Positions 6,782-19,979 of a stretch of DNA of 64,000 nucleotides are shown one piece after another (the stretch's first letter is position 1; every line of letters begins with the position of its first letter). The DNA lies in contig OX031068.1 of NCBI GenBank assembly GCA_943736015.1, positions 32,918,296 through 32,982,295 of the forward strand, read 5' to 3'. The stretch is from Tridacna crocea. Lineage: Eukaryota > Mollusca > Bivalvia > Cardiida > Cardiidae. The translations under genes were made by a program, and so were the position numbers. A model generated the notes under the pieces. It searched no databases, was not told where the DNA came from, and saw only the letters and a program-made list of their open reading frames with translations.

Positions 6782-8981
6782 CTATGAGACGGTAGTCAAC
6801 GTAAATGGATTTCTCGTCACGGTATAAAGAGATTGGAGAAAAAAAATACACATTGAAAATTTAGTTCCTTTTGTTTGATTTATGCAATAAGAAGCAGTTG
6901 CTACTGAAAGAGCCTTCAGTCTTTTTTTAGCCACTTGTCGCATTATTTTCTGGGGTTTTCGCATGAGCGTAACTGGCACATATGAGACGGTAGTCAACAT
7001 AACTGGGCTTCTTGTTGTGGTTTGAAGATATTAGAAATATTACACTTCAGTTGCCTCTGTTTGATATATGCAATAGGAAGCAACTGAGAGTTTTCAGTCT
7101 TTTTTTAGCCACCTGTCACATTCATTTCTGGGGTTTTCGCATGAGCGTAACTGGCACATATGTGACGGTAGTCAACGTAACTGGGTTTCTTGTTGCGGTT
7201 TAAAGAGATTAGAAAAATTACACTTCAGTTGCCATTGTTTGATATATGCAATAGGAAGTAACTGAAAGAATTTTCAGTCTTTTTTTAGCCACTTGTCGCA
7301 TTAATTTCTGGTTTTTCTTTTTACACTGTACATTGATCACCTTGGTCTATTGAATGTTTCAATGTGCAGCATTTCTTGTGGGCTGAGTTAGAAAAGCAAA
7401 TCAAGTAAAGGGCTGGGGAGGGGGGGGTGCATCGAGGGTTAAAGGGAAGTAATTCTTGCAAGGGGCTTAAAAAGACCAAAACATGAGAGGGTAGTCAATG
7501 TAACTGGGTTTCTTGTTGCGGATTGAAGAGATTAGAAAAATTACACTTCAGTTGCCATTGTTTGATATATGCAATAGGAAGTAACTGAAAAGAGTTTTCA
7601 GTCTTTTTTTAGCCACTTGTCGCATTAATTTCTGTTGGTTTTTTTTTTTTTCACTGTATATTGATCACTTTGGTCTATTGAAAGTTTCAATGTGCAGCAT
7701 TTCTTGTGGGCTGAGTTAAAAAAGCAAATCCAGTAAAGGGCTGGGGAGGGGGGTGCATCGAGGGTTAAAGGGAAGTAATTCTTGCAAGAGGCTTAAAAAG
7801 ACCAAAACATATGAGCTGGGGAGGGGGGGTTGCATCGAGGAATAAAGGGAAGTAATTCTTGCAAGAGGCTTGAAAAGACCAACACATGGCCTTTTACGCC
7901 CCTATTTTCTTAAATGTGTGAAATCTGGCATGTGTGGATGGCAGTTTGCCAAGGACTGCACAGCAGCCTTTACAGAAGACTTTAAATCCACTTTTATGCC
8001 GTTTTTTTTACTGTTTTAAATCGATAAATTAGGGCGCCATTTTGGCGCGAATTTGAAGCTCTCTGATTGGCTGTTGAAATTTCTAAAGTCTTCTCTGATT
8101 GGCTGTTGGTTTTCATTCTGATTTCCTTAAAGCTTCTCTGATTGGATAATTTCAGAACGGGAAGAGATTTGATTGGCTGATGGGAAGGGGGGGAATATCT
8201 GTTTATTCTTATTAACCTTTTACCGCACAATGACGCCTTTTAACACCCCTGAAAGAGAAGGCTTTTGGAAATAATCTGAGGAAAGGAGACAATGCAGGTT
8301 ACCAGCATTTTCTTCTTTTCCCACAATGTTTTCTACCCTATCAAAGAAGCAATTGATTTTTAGTTATTCTTACATCTTATTGTATCTTTATGGCCTACTT
8401 CTAGATTCTTTTATCGGAAAAAGTTTCCGCAACAGCAAACGGTTGCTTCTGAATTTTATATTTTTGCGCAGCGATTAAACATAAAATTGACTTTTGACTC
8501 GCGCAGTCGTCAAAATTGGTTCAATGTTTTCATGACCCTGGTAAGAAAACAGGGAAAAATTTTGTTTACCTGTCCTTGAATTGTACAATAGGTATCAGTT
8601 GCCTCATAAAGTGTTGAAGTTGATTTTACGATTTTATGCGTAGCACGTAAGTCATGTATGCGTGAGATGGTCACGTAACCAAACCAATGGCCCTAGTGAG
8701 AGAAAAAGAAAAAGAAAAATCCATATAATTGACTTAAGCAACAGTTGGCATCTGCTATAAAATATTCCGTCAGTCGATTTTTCATGTTTTTGCGGATACG
8801 TAAGTGGCACCTGCGAGACAACAGACAACCTAAAAGGGTTTGTTGTCAGGGTAAAAAAAGATTGCAGAAATAAAAAACAGATATTAGAAACTAAGTTCCC
8901 TATATTTGACCTATTAAGCAACAGGTGTCGTCTGCTATGAAATGTTCCGTAAGTCGATTTTCGCGGGCACGTAACCGGCAC
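6782..8981. repeat. Monomer 4 (2200 bp), class C
   Basis: Long boundary form. Carries both class C markers: T at 8314 in the right arm of the 1683-type hairpin and A at 8750 (GGCATC instead of GGCGTC). Private changes are T at 7355, which breaks the ATTGAAAGTTTCAAT palindrome, and A at 8157. Confidence 0.95.
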
Positions 8982-11182
8982 CTATGAGACGGTAGTCAAC
9001 GTAAATGGATTTCTCGTCACGGTATAAAGAGATTGGAGAAAAAAAATACACATTGAAAATTTAGTTCCTTTTGTTTGATTTATGCAATAAGAAGCAGTTG
9101 CTACTGAAAGAGCCTTCAGTCTTTTTTTAGCCACTTGTCGCATTATTTTCTGGGGTTTTCGCATGAGCGTAACTGGCACATATGAGACGGTAGTCAACAT
9201 AACTGGGCTTCTTGTTGTGGTTTGAAGATATTAGAAATATTACACTTCAGTTGCCTCTGTTTGATATATGCAATAGGAAGCAACTGAGAGTTTTCAGTCT
9301 TTTTTTAGCCACCTGTCACATTCATTTCTGGGGTTTTCGCATGAGCGTAACTGGCACATATGTGACGGTAGTCAACGTAACTGGGTTTCTTGTTGCGGTT
9401 TAAAGAGATTAGAAAAATTACACTTCAGTTGCCATTGTTTGATATATGCAATAGGAAGTAACTGAAAGAATTTTCAGTCTTTTTTTAGCCACTTGTCGCA
9501 TTAATTTCTGGTTTTTCTTTTTACACTGTACATTGATCACCTTGGTCTATTGAAAGTTTCAATGTGCAGCATTTCTTGTGGGCTGAGTTAGAAAAGCAAA
9601 TCAAGTAAAGGGCTGGGGAGGGGGGGATGCATCGAGGGTTAAAGGGAAGTAATTCTTGCAAGGGGCTTAAAAAGACCAAAACATGAGAGGGTAGTCAATG
9701 TAACTGGGTTTCTTGTTGCGGATTGAAGAGATTAGAAAAATTACACTTCAGTTGCCATTGTTTGATATATGCAATAGGAAGTAACTGAAAAGAGTTTTCA
9801 GTCTTTTTTTAGCCACTTGTCGCATTAATTTCTGTTGGTTTTTTTTTTTTTTCACTGTATATTGATCACTTTGGTCTATTGAAAGTTTCAATGTGCAGCA
9901 TTTCTTGTGGGCTGAGTTAAAAAAGCAAATCCAGTAAAGGGCTGGGGAGGGGGGTGCATCGAGGGTTAAAGGGAAGTAATTCTTGCAAGAGGCTTAAAAA
10001 GACCAAAACATATGAGCTGGGGAGGGGGGGTTGCATCGAGGAATAAAGGGAAGTAATTCTTGCAAGAGGCTTGAAAAGATCAACACATGGCCTTTTACGC
10101 CCCTATTTTCTTAAATGTGTGAAATCTGGCATGTGTGGATGGCAGTTTGCCAAGGACTGCACAGCAGCCTTTACAGAAGACTTTAAATCCACTTTTATGC
10201 CGTTTTTTTTACTGTTTTAAATCGATAAATTAGGGCGCCATTTTGGCGCGAATTTGAAGCTCTCTGATTGGCTGTTGAAATTTCTAAAGTCTTCTCTGAT
10301 TGGCTGTTGGTTTTCATTCTGATTTCCTTAAAGCTTCTCTGATTGGATAATTTCAGAGCGGGAAGAGATTTGATTGGCTGATGGGAAGGGGGGGAATATC
10401 TGTTTATTCTTATTAACCTTTTACCGCACAATGACGCCTTTTAACACCCCTGAAAGAGAAGGCTTTTGGAAATAATCTGAGGAAAGGAGACAATGCAGGT
10501 TACCAGCATTTTCTTCTTTTCCCACAATGTTTTCTACCCTATCAAAGAAGCAATTGATTTTTAGTTATTCTTACATCTTATTGTATCTTTATGGCCTACT
10601 TCTAGATTCTTTTATCGGAAAAAGTTTCCGCAACAGCAAACGGTTGCTTCTGAATTTTATATTTTTGCGCAGCGATTAAACATAAAATTGACTTTTGACT
10701 CGCGCAGTCGTCAAAATTGGTTCAATGTTTTCATGACCCTGGTAAGAAAACAGGGAAAAATTTTGTTTACCTGTCCTTGAATTGTACAATAGGTATCAGT
10801 TGCCTCATAAAGTGTTGAAGTTGATTTTACGATTTTATGCGTAGCACGTAAGTCATGTATGCGTGAGATGGTCACGTAACCAAACCAATGGCCCTAGTGA
10901 GAGAAAAAGAAAAAGAAAAATCCATATAATTGACTTAAGCAACAGTTGGCATCTGCTATAAAATATTCCGTCAGTCGATTTTTCATGTTTTTGCGGATAC
11001 GTAAGTGGCACCTGCGAGACAACAGACAACCTAAAAGGGTTTGTTGTCAGGGTAAAAAAAGATTGCAGAAATAAAAAACAGATATTAGAAACTAAGTTCC
11101 CTATATTTGACCTATTAAGCAACAGGTGTCGTCTGCTATGAAATGTTCCGTAAGTCGATTTTCGCGGGCACGTAACCGGCAC
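8982..11182. repeat. Monomer 5 (2201 bp), class C
   Basis: Long boundary form with class C markers T at 10515 and A at 10951. Private changes: A at 9627, next to the first G run, and T at 10080. Confidence 0.95.
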
Positions 11183-13380
11183 CTATGAGACGGTAGTCAA
11201 CGTAAATGGATTTATCGTCACGGTATAAAGAGATTGGAGAAAAAAAATACACATTGAAAATTTAGTTCCTTTTGTTTGATTTATGCAATAAGAAGCAGTT
11301 GCTACTGAAAGAGCCTTCAGTCTTTTTTTAGCCACTTGTCGCATTATTTTCTGGGGTTTTCGCATGAGCGTAACTGGCACATATGAGACGGTAGTCAACA
11401 TAACTGGGCTTCTTGTTGTGGTTTGAAGATATTAGAAATATTACACTTCAGTTGCCTCTGTTTGATATATGCAATAGGAAGCAACTGAGAGTTTTCAGTC
11501 TTTTTTTAGCCACCTGTCACATTCATTTCTGGGGTTTTCGCATGAGCGTAACTGGCACATATGTGACGGTAGTCAACGTAACTGGGTTTCTTGTTGCGGT
11601 TTAAAGAGATTAGAAAAATTACACTTCAGTTGCCATTGTTTGATATATGCAATAGGAAGTAACTGAAAGAATTTTCAGTCTTTTTTTAGCCACTTGTCGC
11701 ATTAATTTCTGGTTTTTCTTTTTACACTGTACATTGATCACCTTGGTCTATTGAAAGTTTCAATGTGCAGCATTTCTTGTGGGCTGAGTTAGAAAAGCAA
11801 ATCAAGTAAAGGGCTGGGAGGGGGGGGGTGCATCGAGGGTTAAAGGGAAGTAATTCTTGCAAGGGGCTTAAAAAGACCAAAACATGAGAGGGTAGTCAAT
11901 GTAACTGGGTTTCTTGTTGCGGATTGAAGAGATTAGAAAAATTACACTACAGTTGCCATTGTTTGATATATGCAATAAGAAGTAACTGAAAAGAGTTTTC
12001 AGTCTTTTTTTAGCCACTTGTCGCATTAATTTCTGTTGGTTTTTTTTTTCACTGTATATTGATCACTTTGGTCTATTGAAAGTTTCAATGTGCAGCATTT
12101 CTTGTGGGCTGAGTTAAAAAAGCAAATCCAGTAAAGGGCTGGGGAGGGGGGGTGCATCGAGGGTTAAAGGGAAGTAATTCTTGCAAGAGGCTTAAAAAGA
12201 CCAAAACATATGAGCTGGGGAGGGGGGGTTGCATCGAGGAATAAAGGGAAGTAATTCTTGCAAGAGGCTTGAAAAGACCAACACATGGCCTTTTACGCCC
12301 CTATTTTCTTAAATGTGTGAAATCTGGCATGTGTGGATGGCAGTTTGCCAAGGACTGCACAGCAGCCTTTACAGAAGACTTTAAATCCACTTTTATGCCG
12401 TTTTTTTTACTGTTTTAAATCGATAAATTAGGGCGCCATTTTGGCGCGAATTTGAAGCTCTCTGATTGGCTGTTGAAATTTCTAAAGTCTTCTCTGATTG
12501 GCTGTTGGTTTTCATTCTGATTTCCTTAAAGCTTCTCTGATTGGATAATTTCAGAGCGGGAAGAGATTTGATTGGCTGATGGGAAGGGGGGGAATATCTG
12601 TTTATTCTTATTAACCTTTTACCGCACAATGACGCCTTTTAACACCCCTGAAAGAGAAGGCTTTTGGAAATAATCTGAGGAAAGGAGACAATGCAGGTTA
12701 CCAGCATTTTCTCCTTTTCCCACAATGTTTTCTACCCTATCAAAGAAGCAATTGATTTTTAGTTATTCTTACATCTTATTGTATCTTTATGGCCTACTTC
12801 TAGATTCTTTTATCGGAAAAAGTTTCCGCAACAGCAAACGGTTGCTTCTGAATTTTATATTTTTGCGCAGCGATTAAACATAAAATTGACTTTTGACTCG
12901 TGCAGTCGTCAAAATTGGTTCAATGTTTTCATGACCCTGGTAAGAAAACAGGGAAAAATTTTGTTTACCTGTCCTTGAATTGTACAATAGGTATCAGTTG
13001 CCTCATAAAGTGTTGAAGTTGATTTTACGATTTTATGCGTAGCACGTAAGTCATGTATGCGTGAGATGGTCACGTAACCAAACCAATGGCCCTAGTGAGA
13101 GAAAAAGAAAAAGAAAAATCCATATAATTGACTTAAGCAACAGTTGGCGTCTGCTATAAAATATTCCGTCAGTCGATTTTTCATGTTTTTGCGGATACGT
13201 AAGTGGCACCTGCGAGACAACAGACAACCTAAAAGGGTTTGTTGTCAGGGTAAAAAAAGATTGCAGAAATAAAAAACAGATATTAGAAACTAAGTTCCCT
13301 ATATTTGACCTATTAAGCAACAGGTGTCGTCTGCTATGAAATGTTCCGTAAGTCGATTTTCGCGGGCACGTAACCGGCAC
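11183..13380. repeat. Monomer 6 (2198 bp), class D
   Basis: Long boundary form. Class D markers are a CTGGGAGGGGGGGGTG form of the first G run near 11815, A at 11949 (CACTACAG) and A at 11978 (GCAATAAG), with a shortened T run. Private changes: A at 11214 and T at 12901, the latter a CpG transition. Confidence 0.95.
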
Positions 13381-15581
13381 CTATGAGACGGTAGTCAACG
13401 TAAATGGATTTCTCGTCACGGTATAAAGAGATTGGAGAAAAAAAATACACATTGAAAATTTAGTTCCTTTTGTTTGATTTATGCAATAAGAAGCAGTTGC
13501 TACTGAAAGAGCCTTCAGTCTTTTTTTAGCCACTTGTCGCATTATTTTCTGGGGTTTTCGCATGAGCGTAACTGGCACATATGAGACGGTAGTCAACATA
13601 ACTGGGCTTCTTGTTGTGGTTTGAAGATATTAGAAATATTACACTTCAGTTGCCTCTGTTTGATATATGCAATAGGAAGCAACTGAGAGTTTTCAGTCTT
13701 TTTTTAGCCACCTGTCACATTCATTTCTGGGGTTTTCGCATGAGCGTAACTGGCACATATGTGACGGTAGTCAACGTAACTGGGTTTCTTGTTGCGGTTT
13801 AAAGAGATTAGAAAAATTACACTTCAGTTGCCATTGTTTGATATATGCAATAGGAAGTAACTGAAAGAATTTTCAGTCTTTTTTTAGCCACTTGTCGCAT
13901 TAATTTCTGGTTTTTCTTTTTACACTGTACATTGATCACCTTGGTCTATTGAAAGTTTCAATGTGCAGCATTTCTTGTGGGCTGAGTTAGAAAAGCAAAT
14001 CAAGTAAAGGGCTGGGGAGGGGGGGGTGCATCGAGGGTTAAAGGGAAGTAATTCTTGCAAGGGGCTTAAAAAGACCAAAACATGAGAGGGTAGTCAATGT
14101 AACTGGGTTTCTTGTTGCGGATTGAAGAGATTAGAAAAATTACACTTCAGTTGCCATTGTTTGATATATGCAATAGGAAGTAACTGAAAAGAGTTTTCAG
14201 TCATTTTTTAGCCACTTGTCGCATTAATTTCTGTTGGTTTTTTTTTTTTTTCACTGTATATTGATCACTTTGGTCTATTGAAAGTTTCAATGTGCAGCAT
14301 TTCTTGTGGGCTGAGTTAAAAAAGCAAATCCAGTAAAGGGCTGGGGAGGGGGGTGCATCGAGGGTTAAAGGGAAGTAATTCTTGCAAGAGGCTTAAAAAG
14401 ACCAAAACATATGAGCTGGGGAGGGGGGGTTGCATCGAGGAATAAAGGGAAGTAATTCTTGCAAGAGGCTTGAAAAGACCAACACATGGCCTTTTACGCC
14501 CCTATTTTCTTAAATGTGTGAAATCTGGCATGTGTGGATGGCAGTTTGCCAAGGACTGCACAGCAGCCTTTACAGAAGACTTTAAATCCACTTTTATGCC
14601 GTTTTTTTTACTGTTTTAAATCGATAAATTAGGGCGCCATTTTGGCGCGAATTTGAAGCTCTCTGATTGGCTGTTGAAATTTCTAAAGTCTTCTCTGATT
14701 GGCTGTTGGTTTTCATTCTGATTTCCTTAAAGCTTCTCTGATTGGATAATTTCAGAGCGGGAAGAGATTTGATTGGCTGATGGGAAGGGGGGGAATATCT
14801 GTTTATTCTTATTAACCTTTTACCGCACAATGACGCCTTTTAACACCCCTGAAAGAGAAGGCTTTTGGAAATAATCTGAGGAAAGGAGACAATGCAGGTT
14901 ACCAGCATTTTCTTCTTTTCCCACAATGTTTTCTACCCTATCAAAGAAGCAATTGATTTTTAGTTATTCTTACATCTTATTGTATCTTTATGGCCTACTT
15001 CTAGATTCTTTTATCGGAAAAAGTTTCCGCAACAGCAAACGGTTGCTTCTGAATTTTATATTTTTGCGCAGCGATTAAACATAAAATTGACTTTTGACTC
15101 GCGCAGTCGTCAAAATTGGTTCAATGTTTTCATGACCCTGGTAAGAAAACAGGGAAAAATTTTGTTTACCTGTCCTTGAATTGTACAATAGGTATCAGTT
15201 GCCTCATAAAGTGTTGAAGTTGATTTTACGATTTTATGCGTAGCACGTAAGTCATGTATGCGTGAGATGGTCACGTAACCAAACCAATGGCCCTAGTGAG
15301 AGAAAAAGAAAAAGAAAAATCCATATAATTGACTTAAGCAACAGTTGGCATCTGCTATAAAATATTCCGTCAGTCGATTTTTCATGTTTTTGCGGATACG
15401 TAAGTGGCACCTGCGAGACAACAGACAACCTAAAAGGGTTTGTTGTCAGGGTAAAAAAAGATTGCAGAAATAAAAAACAGATATTAGAAACTAAGTTCCC
15501 TATATTTGACCTATTAAGCAACAGGTGTCGTCTGCTATGAAATGTTCCGTAAGTCGATTTTCGCGGGCACGTAACCGGCAC
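13381..15581. repeat. Monomer 7 (2201 bp), class C
   Basis: Long boundary form with class C markers at 14914 and 15350. A at 14203 interrupts the T run after a hairpin (CAGTCATTTTTT); only unit 10 shares this, so units 7 and 10 are close relatives three units apart. Confidence 0.95.
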
Positions 15582-17780
15582 CTATGAGACGGTAGTCAAC
15601 GTAAATGGATTTCTCGTCACGGTATAAAGAGATTGGAGAAAAAAAATACACATTGAAAATTTAGTTCCTTTTGTTTGATTTATGCAATAAGAAGCAGTTG
15701 CTACTGAAAGAGCCTTCAGTCTTTTTTTAGCCACTTGTCGCATTATTTTCTGGGGTTTTCGCATGAGCGTAACTGGCACATATGAGACGGTAGTCAACAT
15801 AACTGGGCTTCTTGTTGTGGTTTGAAGATATTAGAAATATTACACTTCAGTTGCCTCTGTTTGATATATGCAATAGGAAGCAACTGAGAGTTTTCAGTCT
15901 TTTTTTAGCCACCTGTCACATTCATTTCTGGGGTTTTCGCATGAGCGTAACTGGCACATATGTGACGGTAGTCAACGTAACTGGGTTTCTTGTTGCGGTT
16001 TAAAGAGATTAGAAAAATTACACTTCAGTTGCCATTGTTTGATATATGCAATAGGAAGTAACTGAAAGAATTTTCAGTCTTTTTTTAGCCACTTGTCGCA
16101 TTAATTTCTGGTTTTTCTTTTTACACTGTACATTGATCACCTTGGTCTATTGAAAGTTTCAATGTGCAGCATTTCTTGTGGGCTGAGTTAGAAAAGCAAA
16201 TCAAGTAAAGGGCTGGGAGGGGGGGGGTGCATCGAGGGTTAAAGGGAAGTAATTCTTGCAAGGGGCTTAAAAAGACCAAAACATGAGAGGGTAGTCAATG
16301 TAACTGGGTTTCTTGTTGCGGATTGAAGAGATTAGAAAAATTACACTACAGTTGCCATTGTTTGATATATGCAATAAGAAGTAACTGAAAAGAGTTTTCA
16401 GTCTTTTTTTAGCCACTTGTCGCATTAATTTCTGTTGGTTTTTTTTTTTCACTGTATATTGATCACTTTGGTCTATTGAAAGTTTCAATGTGCAGCATTT
16501 CTTGTGGGCTGAGTTAAAAAAGCAAATCCAGTAAAGGGCTGGGGAGGGGGGGTGCATCGAGGGTTAAAGGGAAGTAATTCTTGCAAGAGGCTTAAAAAGA
16601 CCAAAACATATGAGCTGGGGAGGGGGGGTTGCATCGAGGAATAAAGGGAAGTAATTCTTGCAAGAGGCTTGAAAAGACCAACACATGGCCTTTTACGCCC
16701 CTATTTTCTTAAATGTGTGAAATCTGGCATGTGTGGATGGCAGTTTGCCAAGGACTGCACAGCAGCCTTTACAGAAGACTTTAAATCCACTTTTATGCCG
16801 TTTTTTTTACTGTTTTAAATCGATAAATTAGGGCGCCATTTTGGCGCGAATTTGAAGCTCTCTGATTGGCTGTTGAAATTTCTAAAGTCTTCTCTGATTG
16901 GCTGTTGGTTTTCATTCTGATTTCCTTAAAGCTTCTCTGATTGGATAATTTCAGAGCGGGAAGAGATTTGATTGGCTGATGGGAAGGGGGGGAATATCTG
17001 TTTATTCTTATTAACCTTTTACCGCACAATGACGCCTTTTAACACCCCTGAAAGAGAAGGCTTTTGGAAATAATCTGAGGAAAGGAGACAATGCAGGTTA
17101 CCAGCATTTTCTCCTTTTCCCACAATGTTTTCTACCCTATCAAAGAAGCAATTGATTTTTAGTTATTCTTACATCTTATTGTATCTTTATGGCCTACTTC
17201 TAGATTCTTTTATCGGAAAAAGTTTCCGCAACAGCAAACGGTTGCTTCTGAATTTTATATTTTTGCGCAGCGATTAAACATAAAATTGACTTTTGACTCG
17301 CGCAGTCGTCAAAATTGGTTCAATGTTTTCATGACCCTGGTAAGAAAACAGGGAAAAATTTTGTTTACCTGTCCTTGAATTGTACAATAGGTATCAGTTG
17401 CCTCATAAAGTGTTGAAGTTGATTTTACGATTTTATGCGTAGCACGTAAGTCATGTATGCGTGAGATGGTCACGTAACCAAACCAATGGCCCTAGTGAGA
17501 GAAAAAGAAAAAGAAAAATCCATATAATTGACTTAAGCAACAGTTGGCGTCTGCTATAAAATATTCCGTCAGTCGATTTTTCATGTTTTTGCGGATACGT
17601 AAGTGGCACCTGCGAGACAACAGACAACCTAAAAGGGTTTGTTGTCAGGGTAAAAAAAGATTGCAGAAATAAAAAACAGATATTAGAAACTAAGTTCCCT
17701 ATATTTGACCTATTAAGCAACAGGTGTCGTCTGCTATGAAATGTTCCGTAAGTCGATTTTCGCGGGCACGTAACCGGCAC
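15582..17780. repeat. Monomer 8 (2199 bp), class D
   Basis: Long boundary form. All class D markers are present (first G run near 16215, CACTACAG, GCAATAAG, short T run). No obvious private substitution was seen. Confidence 0.95.
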
Positions 17781-19979
17781 CTATGAGACGGTAGTCAACG
17801 TAAATGGATTTCTCGTCACGGTATAAAGAGATTGGAGAAAAAAAATACACATTGAAAATTTAGTTCCTTTTGTTTGATTTATGCAATAAGAAGCAGTTGC
17901 TACTGAAAGAGCCTTCAGTCTTTTTTTAGCCACTTGTCGCATTATTTTCTGGGGTTTTCGCATGAGCGTAACTGGCACATATGAGACGGTAGTCAACATA
18001 ACTGGGCTTCTTGTTGTGGTTTGAAGATATTAGAAATATTACACTTCAGTTGCCTCTGTTTGATATATGCAATAGGAAGCAACTGAGAGTTTTCAGTCTT
18101 TTTTTAGCCACCTGTCACATTCATTTCTGGGGTTTTCGCATGAGCGTAACTGGCACATATGTGACGGTAGTCAACGTAACTGGGTTTCTTGTTGCGGTTT
18201 AAAGAGATTAGAAAAATTACACTTCAGTTGCCATTGTTTGATATATGCAATAGGAAGTAACTGAAAGAATTTTCAGTCTTTTTTTAGCCACTTGTCGCAT
18301 TAATTTCTGGTTTTTCTTTTTACACTGTACATTGATCACCTTGGTCTATTGAAAGTTTCAATGTGCAGCATTTCTTGTGGGCTGAGTTAGAAAAGCAAAT
18401 CAAGTAAAGGGCTGGGAGGGGGGGGGTGCATCGAGGGTTAAAGGGAAGTAATTCTTGCAAGGGGCTTAAAAAGACCAAAACATGAGAGGGTAGTCAATGT
18501 AACTGGGTTTCTTGTTGCGGATTGAAGAGATTAGAAAAATTACACTACAGTTGCCATTGTTTGATATATGCAATAAGAAGTAACTGAAAAGAGTTTTCAG
18601 TCTTTTTTTAGCCACTTGTCGCATTAATTTCTGTTGGTTTTTTTTTTTCACTGTATATTGATCACTTTGGTCTATTGAAAGTTTCAATGTGCAGCATTTC
18701 TTGTGGGCTGAGTTAAAAAAGCAAATCCAGTAAAGGGCTGGGGAGGGGGGGTGCATCGAGGGTTAAAGGGAAGTAATTCTTGCAAGAGGCTTAAAAAGAC
18801 CAAAACATATGAGCTGGGGAGGGGGGGTTGCATCGAGGAATAAAGGGAAGTAATTCTTGCAAGAGGCTTGAAAAGACCAACACATGGCCTTTTACGCCCC
18901 TATTTTCTTAAATGTGTGAAATCTGGCATGTGTGGATGGCAGTTTGCCAAGGACTGCACAGCAGCCTTTACAGAAGACTTTAAATCCACTTTTATGCCGT
19001 TTTTTTTACTGTTTTAAATCGATAAATTAGGGCGCCATTTTGGCGCGAATTTGAAGCTCTCTGATTGGCTGTTGAAATTTCTAAAGTCTTCTCTGATTGG
19101 CTGTTGGTTTTCATTCTGATTTCCTTAAAGCTTCTCTGATTGGATAATTTCAGAGCGGGAAGAGATTTGATTGGCTGATGGGAAGGGGGGGAATATCTGT
19201 TTATTCTTATTAACCTTTTACCGCACAATGACGCCTTTTAACACCCCTGAAAGAGAAGGCTTTTGGAAATAATCTGAGGAAAGGAGACAATGCAGGTTAC
19301 CAGCATTTTCTCCTTTTCCCACAATGTTTTCTACCCTATCAAAGAAGCAATTGATTTTTAGTTATTCTTACATCTTATTGTATCTTTATGGCCTACTTCT
19401 AGATTCTTTTATCGGAAAAAGTTTCCGCAACAGCAAACGGTTGCTTCTGAATTTTATATTTTTGCGCAGCGATTAAACATAAAATTGACTTTTGACTCGC
19501 GCAGTCGTCAAAATTGGTTCAATGTTTTCATGACCCTGGTAAGAAAACAGGGAAAAATTTTGTTTACCTGTCCTTGAATTGTACAATAGGTATCAGTTGC
19601 CTCATAAAGTGTTGAAGTTGATTTTACGATTTTATGCGTAGCACGTAAGTCATGTATGCGTGAGATGGTCACGTAACCAAACCAATGGCCCTAGTGAGAG
19701 AAAAAGAAAAAGAAAAATCCATATAATTGACTTAAGCAACAGTTGGCGTCTGCTATAAAATATTCCGTCAGTCGATTTTTCATGTTTTTGCGGATACGTA
19801 AGTGGCACCTGCGAGACAACAGACAACCTAAAAGGGTTTGTTGTCAGGGTAAAAAAAGATTGCAGAAATAAAAAACAGATATTAGAAACTAAGTTCCCTA
19901 TATTTGACCTATTAAGCAACAGGTGTCGTCTGCTATGAAATGTTCCGTAAGTCGATTTTCGCGGGCACGTAACCGGCAC
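17781..19979. repeat. Monomer 9 (2199 bp), class D
   Basis: Long boundary form with all class D markers. By eye nearly or fully identical to unit 8, its left neighbour, so the pair probably reflects a very recent duplication or conversion. Confidence 0.95.

Noticed and set aside
16267-16557. Minus-strand frame of 69-96 codons in R7
   Set aside because: Its length depends on the T run and on the class D substitutions, so it is seen in only some copies. It contains a lysine run encoded by poly(T) and has no sign of being a gene.
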